Positions 31,713-39,640 of a stretch of DNA of 64,000 nt are shown here, in pieces. The stretch is taken from positions 9,201 to 73,200 of the forward strand of contig DATCVR010000339.1 in assembly GCA_036566745.1 (NCBI GenBank). Reading direction: 5' to 3'. The first letter of the stretch is position 1. Every line of letters starts with the position of its first letter. The notes beneath the pieces are model-generated. The model made no database searches. It worked only from the letters and a program-made list of their open reading frames with translations, and was not told the origin of the DNA. The position numbers were made by a program, and so were the translations under genes. This stretch comes from DATCVR01 sp036566745. Lineage in GTDB: Bacteria > Actinomycetota > Actinomycetes > Jiangellales > Jiangellaceae.

Positions 31713-32842
31713 CGCGGAAACCGATGGGTGCGCGGCCCGCGGTGGCGATCGCCCTCCGCGCCGACCTGCGCGCGAGCATGATCGCCGACGCCGAGCTGGC
31801 CCGGCTGCGGGAGTTCGCCGACGTCCGCATCGCCGAGTTCGGCGGAGCCGTGCACACCTACGAGCGCCCCGAGCCCGACGCCGAGGCAGAGGCCGGGCTC
31901 GCGGCGTTCGCGGCCGGTGCCGACGCGCTGGTCGTCACGCACGGCGCCCCGCGGGTCACCGCCGAGGTGCTCGCCGCCTGCCCGGACCTGCGGTTCGTGG
32001 GCGAGCTGGAGGGTGATCGCTTCGCCGGCCGGATCGACGTGGACGCGGCTGCGGCCCGTGGCGTCGTCGTGGTCGACACCACGCACGGCTCGTCCTGGCC
32101 GGTCGCCGAGTACGCGCTGGCCATGGCGATCCTCGGGCTCCGCGACTCGGGGCGCTACGTCCGGGCGCTGGCCGAGGGCGAGCCGGTGGCGAACGCGGCC
32201 CGCGGTGACGCGGCGCGCCTGGGCAACCGGGAGCTGACCGGGCGGCGCGTCGGCCTGGTCGGCTTCGGCCACATCGCCTGGCGGCTGGTCGAGTTCCTCC
32301 GGCCGTTCCGGGTCACGCTGGTGGCGCACGATCCCTACGCGCCGCGAGAGATCGGCGACGCCCTGGGCGTGTCGTTCGGCTCGCTCGACGCGGTCATGTC
32401 CACCAGCGACGTGGTGATCTGCCTGGCGCCCCTCACGCCGTCCAGCCGAGGCTCGATCACCGAGCGTCACCTGCGGTCGCTCCGTCCGGGCAGCGTGTTC
32501 GTGAACGTCTCCCGGGGCGCGGTGGTCGACGCCGTGGGCCTCGAGGCTGTGGCGGCTCGGGGCGAGGTGGTGTTCTGCCTCGACGTGCTCGATCCGGAGC
32601 CGGTGCCCGTCGGCCATCCACTGCGCGCTCTGCCCAATGTCCTGCTCACCCCCCATCTGGCCGGCACCACCGACGACGCCGGGCAGCGCTTCTTCGCCCT
32701 CATGGTCGACGAGCTGCATCGCTTCGCCGCCGGCCTGGAGCCGCAGGCTCAGCTCACCCCGCGGGTGATGGCCGGCCGGCACGACGACGGCGCCCACGCC
32801 CGCCTCACGACCACCCTCTCCGCGGAAGGATCCAGCCGATGA
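31709..32842 (+). CDS. D-isomer-specific 2-hydroxyacid dehydrogenase
   Basis: A 377-residue NAD(P)-dependent dehydrogenase. The nucleotide-binding domain shows GRRVGLVGFGHIAWRLVEFL, the catalytic Arg lies in FVNVSRGAVVDAVGLEAV, the Glu in VLDPEPVPVGHP and the His in VLLTPHLAGTT, all canonical. N-terminal substrate domain about 1-125. Relatives act on phosphoglycerate, glyoxylate/hydroxypyruvate or sugar-derived 2-ketoacids. Here it probably oxidises or reduces a 2-keto or 2-hydroxy intermediate between the dehydratase and the FAH hydrolase. ATG overlaps the enolase-family stop and its own stop overlaps the next start, both by ATGA. Confidence 0.9.
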   Translation: MTRKPMGARPAVAIALRADLRASMIADAELARLREFADVRIAEFGGAVHTYERPEPDAEAEAGLAAFAAGADALVVTHGAPRVTAEVLAACPDLRFVGELEGDRFAGRIDVDAAAARGVVVVDTTHGSSWPVAEYALAMAILGLRDSGRYVRALAEGEPVANAARGDAARLGNRELTGRRVGLVGFGHIAWRLVEFLRPFRVTLVAHDPYAPREIGDALGVSFGSLDAVMSTSDVVICLAPLTPSSRGSITERHLRSLRPGSVFVNVSRGAVVDAVGLEAVAARGEVVFCLDVLDPEPVPVGHPLRALPNVLLTPHLAGTTDDAGQRFFALMVDELHRFAAGLEPQAQLTPRVMAGRHDDGAHARLTTTLSAEGSSR

Positions 32843-33135
32843 TCGTCCTGGTCGCCAAGTACTACCTGAAGTCCGTCGACGACCTCCCGGCGGTGCGGTC
32901 CGCGCTCGAGGAGATGGCCGTGCGAGTCCGGGCCGACGAGCCGGCCTGCACGCTCTACCAGGCCTCGGTGTCGACCGAGCGTCCCGATCTGGTCATGCTC
33001 TACGAGCACTACACCGACGAGGCCGCCTTGCTGGCTCACCGCGAGACCCCGCACTTCGCCGAGCTGGTCGAGGGTCGCGTGGTGCCGTTGCTCGACCGCC
33101 GCGAGCGCGAGGTCTACGAGCTGCTGGTGTCCTGA
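32839..33135 (+). CDS. ABM-domain (antibiotic biosynthesis monooxygenase-like) small protein
   Basis: A 98-residue ferredoxin-like dimeric alpha/beta-barrel protein. The pattern MIVLVAKYYLKS, PACTLYQASVSTERPDLVMLYE and HRETPHFAELVEG is typical of ABM/YgiN proteins. Members are cofactor-free oxygenases, LsrG-like isomerases or mutarotase-like enzymes. Within a sugar-acid operon an isomerase or auxiliary role is more likely than antibiotic synthesis; this is inference. Translationally coupled at both ends (ATGA with the dehydrogenase, TGATG with the FAH gene). Confidence 0.85.
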   Translation: MIVLVAKYYLKSVDDLPAVRSALEEMAVRVRADEPACTLYQASVSTERPDLVMLYEHYTDEAALLAHRETPHFAELVEGRVVPLLDRREREVYELLVS

Positions 33136-34205
33136 TGCGGCTCGTCTCGTTCACCACGGAGGTGGCCGGTGTCGGCCGCCGGCATCACCTGGGTGCGCTC
33201 GCCTCCGACGCCACCACCGTCGTCGACCTGCCGACGGCCACCGAGGCCCGGCTGGTGGCGCACGGGCTGCCGGTGTCGGCCGCGACGCGGGTGGCGGCCG
33301 GCCTCGTGCCGGCCGAGCTGCGCGCGTTCGTCGAGAACGCGGAGCTCGATCTCGACGCCGCCCGCGAGGCGCTGACCTGGGTCGAGGCCACGGGCACCGA
33401 GCTCGGGCCTAGCGGCGCGGCGCTCGTGCACGAGCTCGACACCGTGACGGTGCGCCCGGCCGTGCCCGAACCCTCGCTCATCCGCGACTTCATGGCCTTC
33501 GAGCAGCACCTGCGCAACATCTATCCGCGGCTCGGCCGGGAGATCCCGGAGGAGTGGTTCGCCCTGCCGGTCTACTACAAGGGCAACCCGCAGTCGGTCG
33601 GGGCGCATCTGGACGAGATCGTCATGCCCGACTACGCCGAGGGGCGGCTCGACTTCGAGTTCGAGGTGGCGGCGGTGATCGGCCGGGGTGGTCGCGACAT
33701 CGCGGTCGAGGACGCGATGTCGCACGTCTACGGCTACACGATCTACGACGACTTCTCCGCCCGCGACACCCAGGCCCGCGAGATGTCCGTGGGTCTCGGG
33801 CCGGCCAAGGGCAAGGACTTCGACCGCGCCCACGTCCTCGGACCGTGGCTCGTCACGACCGACGAGATCGCCGACCCGTACGCCCTGGCCATGCATGCCG
33901 ACGTCAACGGCGAGGCGTGGGCGACCGGGTCCACCGGCGACATGCACTGGCGGTTCGAGCAGATGATCGCCCACGCCTCGCGCGGGGAGACGCTCCGGCC
34001 GCTGGAGGTGTTCGGCTCCGGGACGGTCGGCGGAGGAAGCGCGGCCGAGCGCGGGGCCACGCTGGGCGCCGGCGACGTCGTGGAGCTCCGCGTCGACGGC
34101 CTCGGCCTGCTGCGCAACACGATCGTGGCCGCAGGAGGCCGGAATCGACCGGAATCGGACGTGCCACAGGTCCGTAACACTCCCTTGACACCACCGACAC
34201 GATGA
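33135..34205 (+). CDS. FAH-family hydrolase (second)
   Basis: A 356-residue fumarylacetoacetate hydrolase superfamily protein, longer than the copy at 2561-3418 and with a different N-terminal domain (about 1-115, GRRHHLGALASDATTVVDL). The catalytic part has DFMAFEQHLRNIYPRLGRE, YYKGNPQSVGAHLDEI, the ligand region DFEFEVAAVIG, the DDFSARDTQAREM loop and FGSGTVGGGSAAE. It resembles acylpyruvase/hydratase-type members that cleave 2,4-diketo acids. As last gene of the operon it is expected to split the final diketo acid into pyruvate or another small acid. The C-terminal tail past residue 335 reaches into the ABC-permease promoter. Confidence 0.87.
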   Translation: MRLVSFTTEVAGVGRRHHLGALASDATTVVDLPTATEARLVAHGLPVSAATRVAAGLVPAELRAFVENAELDLDAAREALTWVEATGTELGPSGAALVHELDTVTVRPAVPEPSLIRDFMAFEQHLRNIYPRLGREIPEEWFALPVYYKGNPQSVGAHLDEIVMPDYAEGRLDFEFEVAAVIGRGGRDIAVEDAMSHVYGYTIYDDFSARDTQAREMSVGLGPAKGKDFDRAHVLGPWLVTTDEIADPYALAMHADVNGEAWATGSTGDMHWRFEQMIAHASRGETLRPLEVFGSGTVGGGSAAERGATLGAGDVVELRVDGLGLLRNTIVAAGGRNRPESDVPQVRNTPLTPPTR

Positions 34206-34229
34206 GACAGTCTCACTGAATCGTTTTTA
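34185..34229 (+). promoter_or_regulatory. promoter and LacI-type operator of the sugar ABC genes
   Basis: TTGACA (34185-34190), 17 bp, CAGTCT (34208-34213), then the operator CTGAATCGTTTTTA (34216-34229). The -35 lies in the last codons of the FAH gene. The distance from TTGACA to the operator, 31 bp, is the same as at the rhaI promoter. A GAGAC-A-GTCTC palindrome (34204-34214) covers the -10. Confidence 0.6.
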
Positions 34230-34302
34230 TGGACGACGTCATGGACGACGCCGGCGGGTAGCCGGCGACCGCGCGGGTCACCCGTCGACGGAGGACAGAC
34301 AG

Positions 34303-35259
34303 ATGGCAACAACCACTGGCGCTCCACCGGTAGTGCCACCGGTCGGCGATCCCGAGCCGCCGAGAGCGCGGCGGCGGAGCATCCCGTGGTTCGTCTACGT
34401 GGCGCTGCTGCCCCTGGCCGCGGTGCTCGCGCTCTTCCAGTACTACCCGGCGCTGAGCGGGATCTTCAGGTCGTTCTGGGACTGGAATCCCGGCCTCGAG
34501 TCGACCTTCGTCGGCCTCGACAACTTCGCCACGATGATGGACGACGAGATCTGGTGGCGGTCGTTCAAGAACCTCGGCTACATCTTCGTGTTCGGGGTGG
34601 TGTCGTGGATCATCCCGATCATCGCCGCCGAGCTGCTCATCACGCTGCGCAGTGACCGGGCCCAGTTCGTGTTCCGCACGCTGCTGATCATCCCGATGGC
34701 CTTCCCCGGCGTGGTGACGGCGCTGGTGTGGTCGTTCATGTACCACCCGAACAACGGCGTGATCAACAAGGCGCTGACCGCGATCGGGCTGGAGAGCCTG
34801 GCGCAGAACTGGGTCGGCGACCCGTCGTTCGCCTTGTGGTCGCTGCTGTTCATCGGGTTCCCGTTCATCGCCGGATTGCCGTTCCTGATCTTCTACTCGA
34901 CCTTGCGGAACATCCCGCGGGAGATCTTCGAGGCCGCGGCGCTCGACGGCGTGAGCCGGGTGCGGAGGTTCTGGTCGATCGACCTGCCGTTGATGGCCCG
35001 CCAGGTGAAGCTCCTGGTGTTCCTGGCCGTCATCGGCACCCTGCAGTACGGCTTCATGGCCTACATCGTCACCTCCGGCGGCCCGGACAACTCGACCATG
35101 GTGCCGGTGCTCCGGATGCTGAACGTCGCCTTCCAGGGCCAGGACTGGGGCTACGCCGCCGCGCTGTCCACCACGCTGTTCGTCTTCACGCTCGTCCTGA
35201 GCGGGCTCGTGGTGTTCGTCCGGCGCCGCGACTCCTCCACCAACGTCCGCGGCATGTGA
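34303..35259 (+). CDS. carbohydrate ABC transporter permease (MalF/UgpA type)
   Basis: A 318-residue inner-membrane subunit of a CUT1-type sugar importer. About six hydrophobic segments are seen, the first at about 28-48 (WFVYVALLPLAAVLALF). The EAA loop that contacts the ATPase is EAAALDGVSRVRRFWSIDLP (about 206-225). A Pro/Arg-rich cytosolic N-terminus precedes the first segment. It pairs with the next permease and the binding lipoprotein at 37666. Rhamnose or a rhamnose oligosaccharide is the likely cargo, judged from the surrounding genes and shared operator. GGAGGACAG precedes the ATG. Confidence 0.92.
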   Translation: MATTTGAPPVVPPVGDPEPPRARRRSIPWFVYVALLPLAAVLALFQYYPALSGIFRSFWDWNPGLESTFVGLDNFATMMDDEIWWRSFKNLGYIFVFGVVSWIIPIIAAELLITLRSDRAQFVFRTLLIIPMAFPGVVTALVWSFMYHPNNGVINKALTAIGLESLAQNWVGDPSFALWSLLFIGFPFIAGLPFLIFYSTLRNIPREIFEAAALDGVSRVRRFWSIDLPLMARQVKLLVFLAVIGTLQYGFMAYIVTSGGPDNSTMVPVLRMLNVAFQGQDWGYAAALSTTLFVFTLVLSGLVVFVRRRDSSTNVRGM

Positions 35260-35291
35260 GCGGCCCCGAGACGCAAGGAGTGTCTGTCACG

Positions 35292-36167
35292 ATGAGCACC
35301 GCCACGCTCGAGGCCCCGGCCACCACCAGGTCGGCGTCGCCGGCACCGAAGAAGCGGTCGCGGCAGTGGGGGGTGAAGGCGGCCCTGAGCGGGCTGGTCT
35401 TCGTCAGCCTCTTCCCGTACCTGTTCATGCTCGGCACGTCGGTCAAGGACAACCTGCAGTTCTCCGAGAACTACTGGATGCCGGTGCTGCCGTTCCACTG
35501 GGAGAACTACGGCCGGGCATGGGAGCAGATCCAGCCCTACATGGTGGCCTCGGTGGTGGTCGCCGTGGTGGCGATCGTGGCCATCGTGGCGTTGTCGCTG
35601 GTGGCGGGGTTCGTGCTGGCGCGGTACTCGTTCCCGGGGCGCAGCTTCTTCTTCGTGATGATCGCCGCGCTGATGATGGTGCCGAGCATCTCCAGCCTGA
35701 TCCCGCTGTTCGTGATGATGCGCGACTTCGGGCTGCTCAACACGTATCCGGTGCTGATCATCCCGCACGTGGCCGGCGGCGTGGTCATCGGCACGATCCT
35801 GATGAAGACGTTCATCGAGGGCATCCCGCAGGAGCTGTTCGACGCCGCGCGGGTCGACGGCGCCGGTGGCCCGAGGATGTTCGCCTCGATCATGATGCCG
35901 CTGTCGCTTCCGGTCATCGGCACCGTCGCGCTCATCACCATCAACGGGGTGTGGAACGACTTCTTCTGGCCGCTGCTCACGGTCACCGAGAACGAGCTGC
36001 GCACGGTCTCGGTCGGGCTGCTGTTCTTCCAGGGGCAGTCAGGCACCGAGTACGGCCCGATGTTCGCGGGCTACATGCTGGCGAGCGTGCCGCTGTTGCT
36101 GCTGTTCACCTTCCTGTCCAAGTATTTCCTGGCCGGGGTGCAAGGCGGACTGCCCGGATCGCACTGA
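35292..36167 (+). CDS. carbohydrate ABC transporter permease (MalG/UgpE type)
   Basis: A 291-residue partner permease. Hydrophobic segments start at about 30 (ALSGLVFVSLFPYLFMLGTS), with further spans around VASVVVAVVAIVAIVALSLV and FFFVMIAALMMVPSISSL. The EAA loop reads ELFDAARVDGAGGPRMFAS (about 188-206), and WNDFFWPLL is typical. ATG 35292 has AAGGAG 11 nt upstream; a GTG at 35280 lies too close to that site. No ATPase gene is linked, so a shared MsiK/MsmX-type ATPase encoded elsewhere is expected. The gap to rhaI (265 bp) has its own promoter. Confidence 0.92.
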   Translation: MSTATLEAPATTRSASPAPKKRSRQWGVKAALSGLVFVSLFPYLFMLGTSVKDNLQFSENYWMPVLPFHWENYGRAWEQIQPYMVASVVVAVVAIVAIVALSLVAGFVLARYSFPGRSFFFVMIAALMMVPSISSLIPLFVMMRDFGLLNTYPVLIIPHVAGGVVIGTILMKTFIEGIPQELFDAARVDGAGGPRMFASIMMPLSLPVIGTVALITINGVWNDFFWPLLTVTENELRTVSVGLLFFQGQSGTEYGPMFAGYMLASVPLLLLFTFLSKYFLAGVQGGLPGSH

Positions 36168-36307
36168 GCACGGCGGCGGCATCCGTCGCGTTCCGGCCGG
36201 GTCGTGTCCGGCGGCTGGGGGATGAACCGGCTCAATCGAAGCCAGGGTCCGCGCCTGTCCGGCCGGAGCCGGTGCACGCGACCCGGCAACGATGCGGTTG
36301 GCCAGGC

Positions 36308-36325
36308 GTGACCTGATCCGGCCAG
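36308..36325. promoter_or_regulatory. 18-bp motif upstream of the rhaI promoter
   Basis: GTGACCTGATCCGGCCAG differs at one base from 26261-26278. It ends 30 bp before the rhaI -35, an activator-like position. The cognate protein is not known. Confidence 0.5.
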
Positions 36326-36355
36326 TGCTGGCGGCCAGGTTCTCCCGAGCATCTC

Positions 36356-36400
36356 TTGACACGCGGCTGCTCCGGGCCGAGCCTGAGTGAAACGTTTTTA
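36356..36400 (+). promoter_or_regulatory. promoter and LacI-type operator of rhaI
   Basis: TTGACA (36356-36361), 17 bp, GAGCCT (36379-36384, a weak -10), then GTGAAACGTTTTTA (36387-36400). The order and spacing match the ABC-permease promoter at 34185. The operator would cover the transcription start, giving simple repression. Confidence 0.6.
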
Positions 36401-36432
36401 GACGTACGTCGAGACGACGCGGGAGTGCATGG

Positions 36433-37599
36433 ATGTCTGACCGGGCGAGGGCCGTCGAGGCCCTGAAGGCGCAGCAGATCGAGCTACCGTCGTGGGCCTT
36501 CGGCAACTCCGGGACGCGGTTCAAGGTGTTCGCCCAGCCCGGTGTGCCCCGTACGCCGGAGGAGAAGATCGACGACGCCGCCCAGGTGCACGCCTTCACC
36601 GGCGCCGCGCCGATCGTGTCGCTGCACATCCCGTGGGACCAGGTCGACGACTACGAGAAGCTCGCCGCTCATGCCCAGGACCGTGGCGTCCGCATCGGTG
36701 CCATCAACGCCAACGTCTTCCAGGACGACGAGTACCTGCTCGGCAGCGTCACCAGCCCGCGGCCGGCCGTCCGCCGCAAGGCCACCGACCACCTGCTCGC
36801 GTGCGTCGAGATCGCCCGGGCCACCGGCTCGCGGGACATCAAGCTGTGGTTCTCCGACGGCACGAACTACCCGGGGCAGGACAGCATCCGCGCTCGTCAG
36901 GACCGCCTGGCCGGCGCGCTGGACGAGGTGTATGCCGCGCTCGGCCCGGACCAGCGCATCCTGCTGGAGTACAAGTTCTTCGAGCCCGCGTTCTACACCA
37001 CGGACGTGCCCGACTGGGGCACGTCGTACGCCCACTGCCTGCGCCTCGGCGACCAGGCGATGGTCTGTGTCGACACCGGCCACCACGCGCCCGGCACCAA
37101 CATCGAGTTCATCGTCGCCTTCCTCGTGCGGGAGGGGAAGCTCGGAGCCTTCGACTTCAATTCCCGCTTCTACGCCGACGACGACCTCATGGTCGGGGCC
37201 GCCGATCCGTTCCAGCTGTTCCGGATCATGCACGAGATCGTGCAGGCTGGCGTGGTCGAACCGGACTCGGGCATCAACTTCATGCTCGACCAGTGCCACA
37301 ACATCGAGCCCAAGATCCCGGCCCAGATCCGGTCGGTGATGAACGTTCAGGAGGCCACCGCGAAGGCTCTGCTGGTGGACTCCGAAGCGCTCGCGGCGGC
37401 CCAGGCCGCGGGCGACGTCCTGGGCGCCCACGGCGTCCTCATGGACGCCTACGACACCGATGTCCGCCCGATGCTCGCCGAGATCCGGCAGGAGCAGGGA
37501 CTCGACCCGGATCCCGTGGCCGCCTTCACCAGGTCGGGCTACCACGAGCGGGTCGTCGACGCTCGCCAGGACGGAGTCCCGGCCGGCTGGGGAGCCTGA
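36433..37599 (+). CDS. rhaI: L-rhamnose isomerase (RhaI type)
   Basis: Interconverts L-rhamnose and L-rhamnulose in the cytosol, first step of the phosphorylating route. The 388-residue protein has the RhaI family plan, a TIM barrel with two metal sites: LEYKFFEPAFYTTDVPDWG (metal-binding Glu, about 180), VDTGHHAPGTNIEFIV (Asp/His) and FDFNSRFYADDDLMVGA (Asp cluster near 240). The N-terminus WAFGNSGTRFKVFAQPG is typical. ATG follows GGGAG. Upstream are the LacI-type operator and the 18-bp motif. The downstream binding lipoprotein is 66 nt away and probably cotranscribed. Confidence 0.93.
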   Translation: MSDRARAVEALKAQQIELPSWAFGNSGTRFKVFAQPGVPRTPEEKIDDAAQVHAFTGAAPIVSLHIPWDQVDDYEKLAAHAQDRGVRIGAINANVFQDDEYLLGSVTSPRPAVRRKATDHLLACVEIARATGSRDIKLWFSDGTNYPGQDSIRARQDRLAGALDEVYAALGPDQRILLEYKFFEPAFYTTDVPDWGTSYAHCLRLGDQAMVCVDTGHHAPGTNIEFIVAFLVREGKLGAFDFNSRFYADDDLMVGAADPFQLFRIMHEIVQAGVVEPDSGINFMLDQCHNIEPKIPAQIRSVMNVQEATAKALLVDSEALAAAQAAGDVLGAHGVLMDAYDTDVRPMLAEIRQEQGLDPDPVAAFTRSGYHERVVDARQDGVPAGWGA

Positions 37600-37665
37600 T
37601 GCGCCCGCACCCACGTCTGACCCGTACACACTCACCGTCGAGGTGTCGAGAGAAGAGGATCCGTC

Positions 37666-39120
37666 ATGTCCGTGCTTGAACACCGCCGCAGACGTGCCGT
37701 CGCCGTGTTCGCGACGCTGGCGGCCACGTCCCTGGTGGCCACTGCCTGTGGTTCGGACTCGGCCGACGGCGGTGACGGTGACCAGGTCACCATCACGCTG
37801 TCCGGGCCGAACCAGTGGAACAACGACCCGCAGAGCTTCGGCCCGGCGTGGGAGGACCTGATCGAGCGGTTCGAGAAGGCCGAGCCGGACATCAACGTCG
37901 AGACCACCGTGCTCCCGATCCCGGAGTTCGCCCAGACGCTGTCGACGCAGCTCTCGGCCGGCACCGCGCCGGAGCTGATCTTCAACCAGGCGCCGCACAC
38001 CCCGGAGCAGATCCATCCCCTCGACGAGTACCTCGAACAGCCGAACCCCTATGTCGACGGCAACGAGAAGTGGGTCGACCTGTTCAACCAGGACTACTTC
38101 GGGCCGGATGCCAGCGGCGCGCGCAACGCGGCCGGCAACTACGAGTTCATCCCGTTCAACCTGGTGATCGTCGGTCTGTACTACAACGCCGACATCCTCG
38201 ACGAGGCCGGCGTCGAGGCGCCGATCGAGACCTACGGCGACCTGATGGACGCCTGCGCCGACATCAAGGACGCCGGCTACGTCCCGTTCTCGATGGACCA
38301 GGGCTGGCTGGGTCAGGGCTGGACGCTGGGCACGATCGGCTCGATGCTGCTCAACAAGTACGCCGAGGACTTCAACCAGTTCGGCGCCGACAACGAGCCC
38401 GGCACGGCCCGCCAGCTCACCGGGAAGAGCATGGCCAAGGCGATCCTCACCGGCGAGCTCGACCCCACCACCACGCCCGAGGTCGCCGAGACGATGACCC
38501 TGCTCAAGCAGGTGTTCGACGAGTGCGCCACCCCGAACTGGTCCGGCGTCACCGGCGGAGCCGCCTTCATCGGCTACGACGACTTCGTCGGAGGCAGGGC
38601 GGCGCTCAGCTACGGCACGAACTTCGCCGCCGAGAACCTCGCCGACGTCGAGTGGGACTGGGGCACCATGCCGTTCCCGACCATCGCCGAGGCCGACAGC
38701 GACGTCTCGACCGGCCAGGAAGCGCAGTTCGGCGCGGCCGTCGGTGGCACGAGCTACATGATCCCCGCCACCACCGAGGGCGCGAAGCTCGACGCCGCGG
38801 TGAAGTTCCTGCAGTTCGTCAGCAGCCCCGAGGGTGGCCAGCCGTGGCTCGACGGCTCCGGCGGCATCCCGGCGGCGGCCGAGGCCGAGCCCGCGCCCGG
38901 ACTCGAGGGCCTGATGTCCGGGGCGTGGTTCGAGACGCCCACCGTGCCGGCGATCACCTTCGTGCCCAAGGCCAGGGCCGGTCAGTCGGTGTACGACGGC
39001 TTCCTCCTCGGCACCAAGTCGCTGGAGGACCAGCTGGCCGAGATGAAGAGCGACTGGACGGAATGGGCCAAGGAGCAGGCCGTCGACGGTGGCTGGACCG
39101 ACGACTGGGCCCAGGGATAG
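37666..39120 (+). CDS. sugar ABC transporter substrate-binding lipoprotein
   Basis: A 484-residue extracytoplasmic binding protein anchored by a lipid. The lipobox is LVATACGS (Cys about 28), followed by an acidic Ser/Gly linker. The cluster-B type fold shows VTITLSGPNQWNND, STQLSAGTAPELIF, the hinge region IPFNLVIVGLYYNADILDEAG and VKFLQFVSSPEGG. It delivers sugar to the permeases at 34303-36167. Lying between rhaI and rhaM, it probably binds L-rhamnose or a rhamnoside. AGAGAAGAGGATC precedes the ATG. A strong hairpin follows the stop. Confidence 0.92.
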   Translation: MSVLEHRRRRAVAVFATLAATSLVATACGSDSADGGDGDQVTITLSGPNQWNNDPQSFGPAWEDLIERFEKAEPDINVETTVLPIPEFAQTLSTQLSAGTAPELIFNQAPHTPEQIHPLDEYLEQPNPYVDGNEKWVDLFNQDYFGPDASGARNAAGNYEFIPFNLVIVGLYYNADILDEAGVEAPIETYGDLMDACADIKDAGYVPFSMDQGWLGQGWTLGTIGSMLLNKYAEDFNQFGADNEPGTARQLTGKSMAKAILTGELDPTTTPEVAETMTLLKQVFDECATPNWSGVTGGAAFIGYDDFVGGRAALSYGTNFAAENLADVEWDWGTMPFPTIAEADSDVSTGQEAQFGAAVGGTSYMIPATTEGAKLDAAVKFLQFVSSPEGGQPWLDGSGGIPAAAEAEPAPGLEGLMSGAWFETPTVPAITFVPKARAGQSVYDGFLLGTKSLEDQLAEMKSDWTEWAKEQAVDGGWTDDWAQG

Positions 39121-39133
39121 GAACCCTGACCTG

Positions 39134-39178
39134 CGAGCCGGCCGGGGTGAGCTGCGTCGCCAGCCCCCGGCCGGCTCG
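39134..39178 (+). terminator. strong hairpin after the binding-lipoprotein gene
   Basis: Perfect 14-bp arms (39134-39147 and 39165-39178; core GAGCCGGCCGGGG) with a 17-nt loop, 13 bp after the stop. No T-run follows. It may terminate or attenuate transcription into rhaM, or protect the 3' end of the abundant binding-protein mRNA, as often seen in ABC operons. Confidence 0.6.
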
Positions 39179-39253
39179 TGTGAACAGCCTCGTGTGACCA
39201 GTCAGCGCGCCGCCGGGCCCGGACCGGCGGCGCCCGAGCGAGAGGTGCCAGCG

Positions 39254-39640
39254 ATGCCGCGGGTGTGTTTCCTGTCCCGCATCAAGCCGGATCGGCTCGA
39301 GGAGTACCGCGCCCGCCACCGCGCGGTGTGGCCGGAGATGGTGCGAGCGCTGCACGACGCCGGCTGGCGCAACTACTCGCTCTTCGTCACCGCCGAGGGC
39401 GTCCTCGTCGGGTACTACGAGATCGACGATCCCGACGCAGGCAACCAGGCCATGGCCGCCGCGGAGGTCAACGCCCGCTGGCAGGCCGAGATGGGGGAGT
39501 ACTTCGTCGACACCGACGGTCAGCGCCCCGACGAGAGCTTCAGCCCGCTCGAGGAGGCCTTCAACCTGGCCGAGCACCTCGATCGTTATGGTCGCGACGG
39601 AGAGTCCGCACGTGGCCACGACACCGGAGAGCACTCATGA
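39254..39640 (+). CDS. rhaM: L-rhamnose mutarotase
   Basis: A 128-residue ferredoxin-like dimeric protein of the L-rhamnose/L-fucose mutarotase family, which interconverts sugar anomers. Family landmarks are CFLSRIKPDRLEEYRARHRA (catalytic-type His), VWPEMVRALHDAGWRNYSLF and YYEIDDPDAGNQAMAAAEVN, then WQAEMGEYF. It is somewhat longer than the usual 104-115 residues because of an acidic/His tail. GAGAGGTGCCAGCG precedes the ATG. It overlaps the next SDR gene by ATGA. Mutarotation helps both the isomerase and the dehydrogenase route; rhamnose is favoured by the neighbours, fucose is possible. Confidence 0.9.
   Translation: MPRVCFLSRIKPDRLEEYRARHRAVWPEMVRALHDAGWRNYSLFVTAEGVLVGYYEIDDPDAGNQAMAAAEVNARWQAEMGEYFVDTDGQRPDESFSPLEEAFNLAEHLDRYGRDGESARGHDTGEHS

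Noticed and set aside
34228..34260. Short start-like ATGGACGACG repeats before the permease gene
   Set aside because: No ribosome binding site and no meaningful frame; they lie in the leader after the operator.
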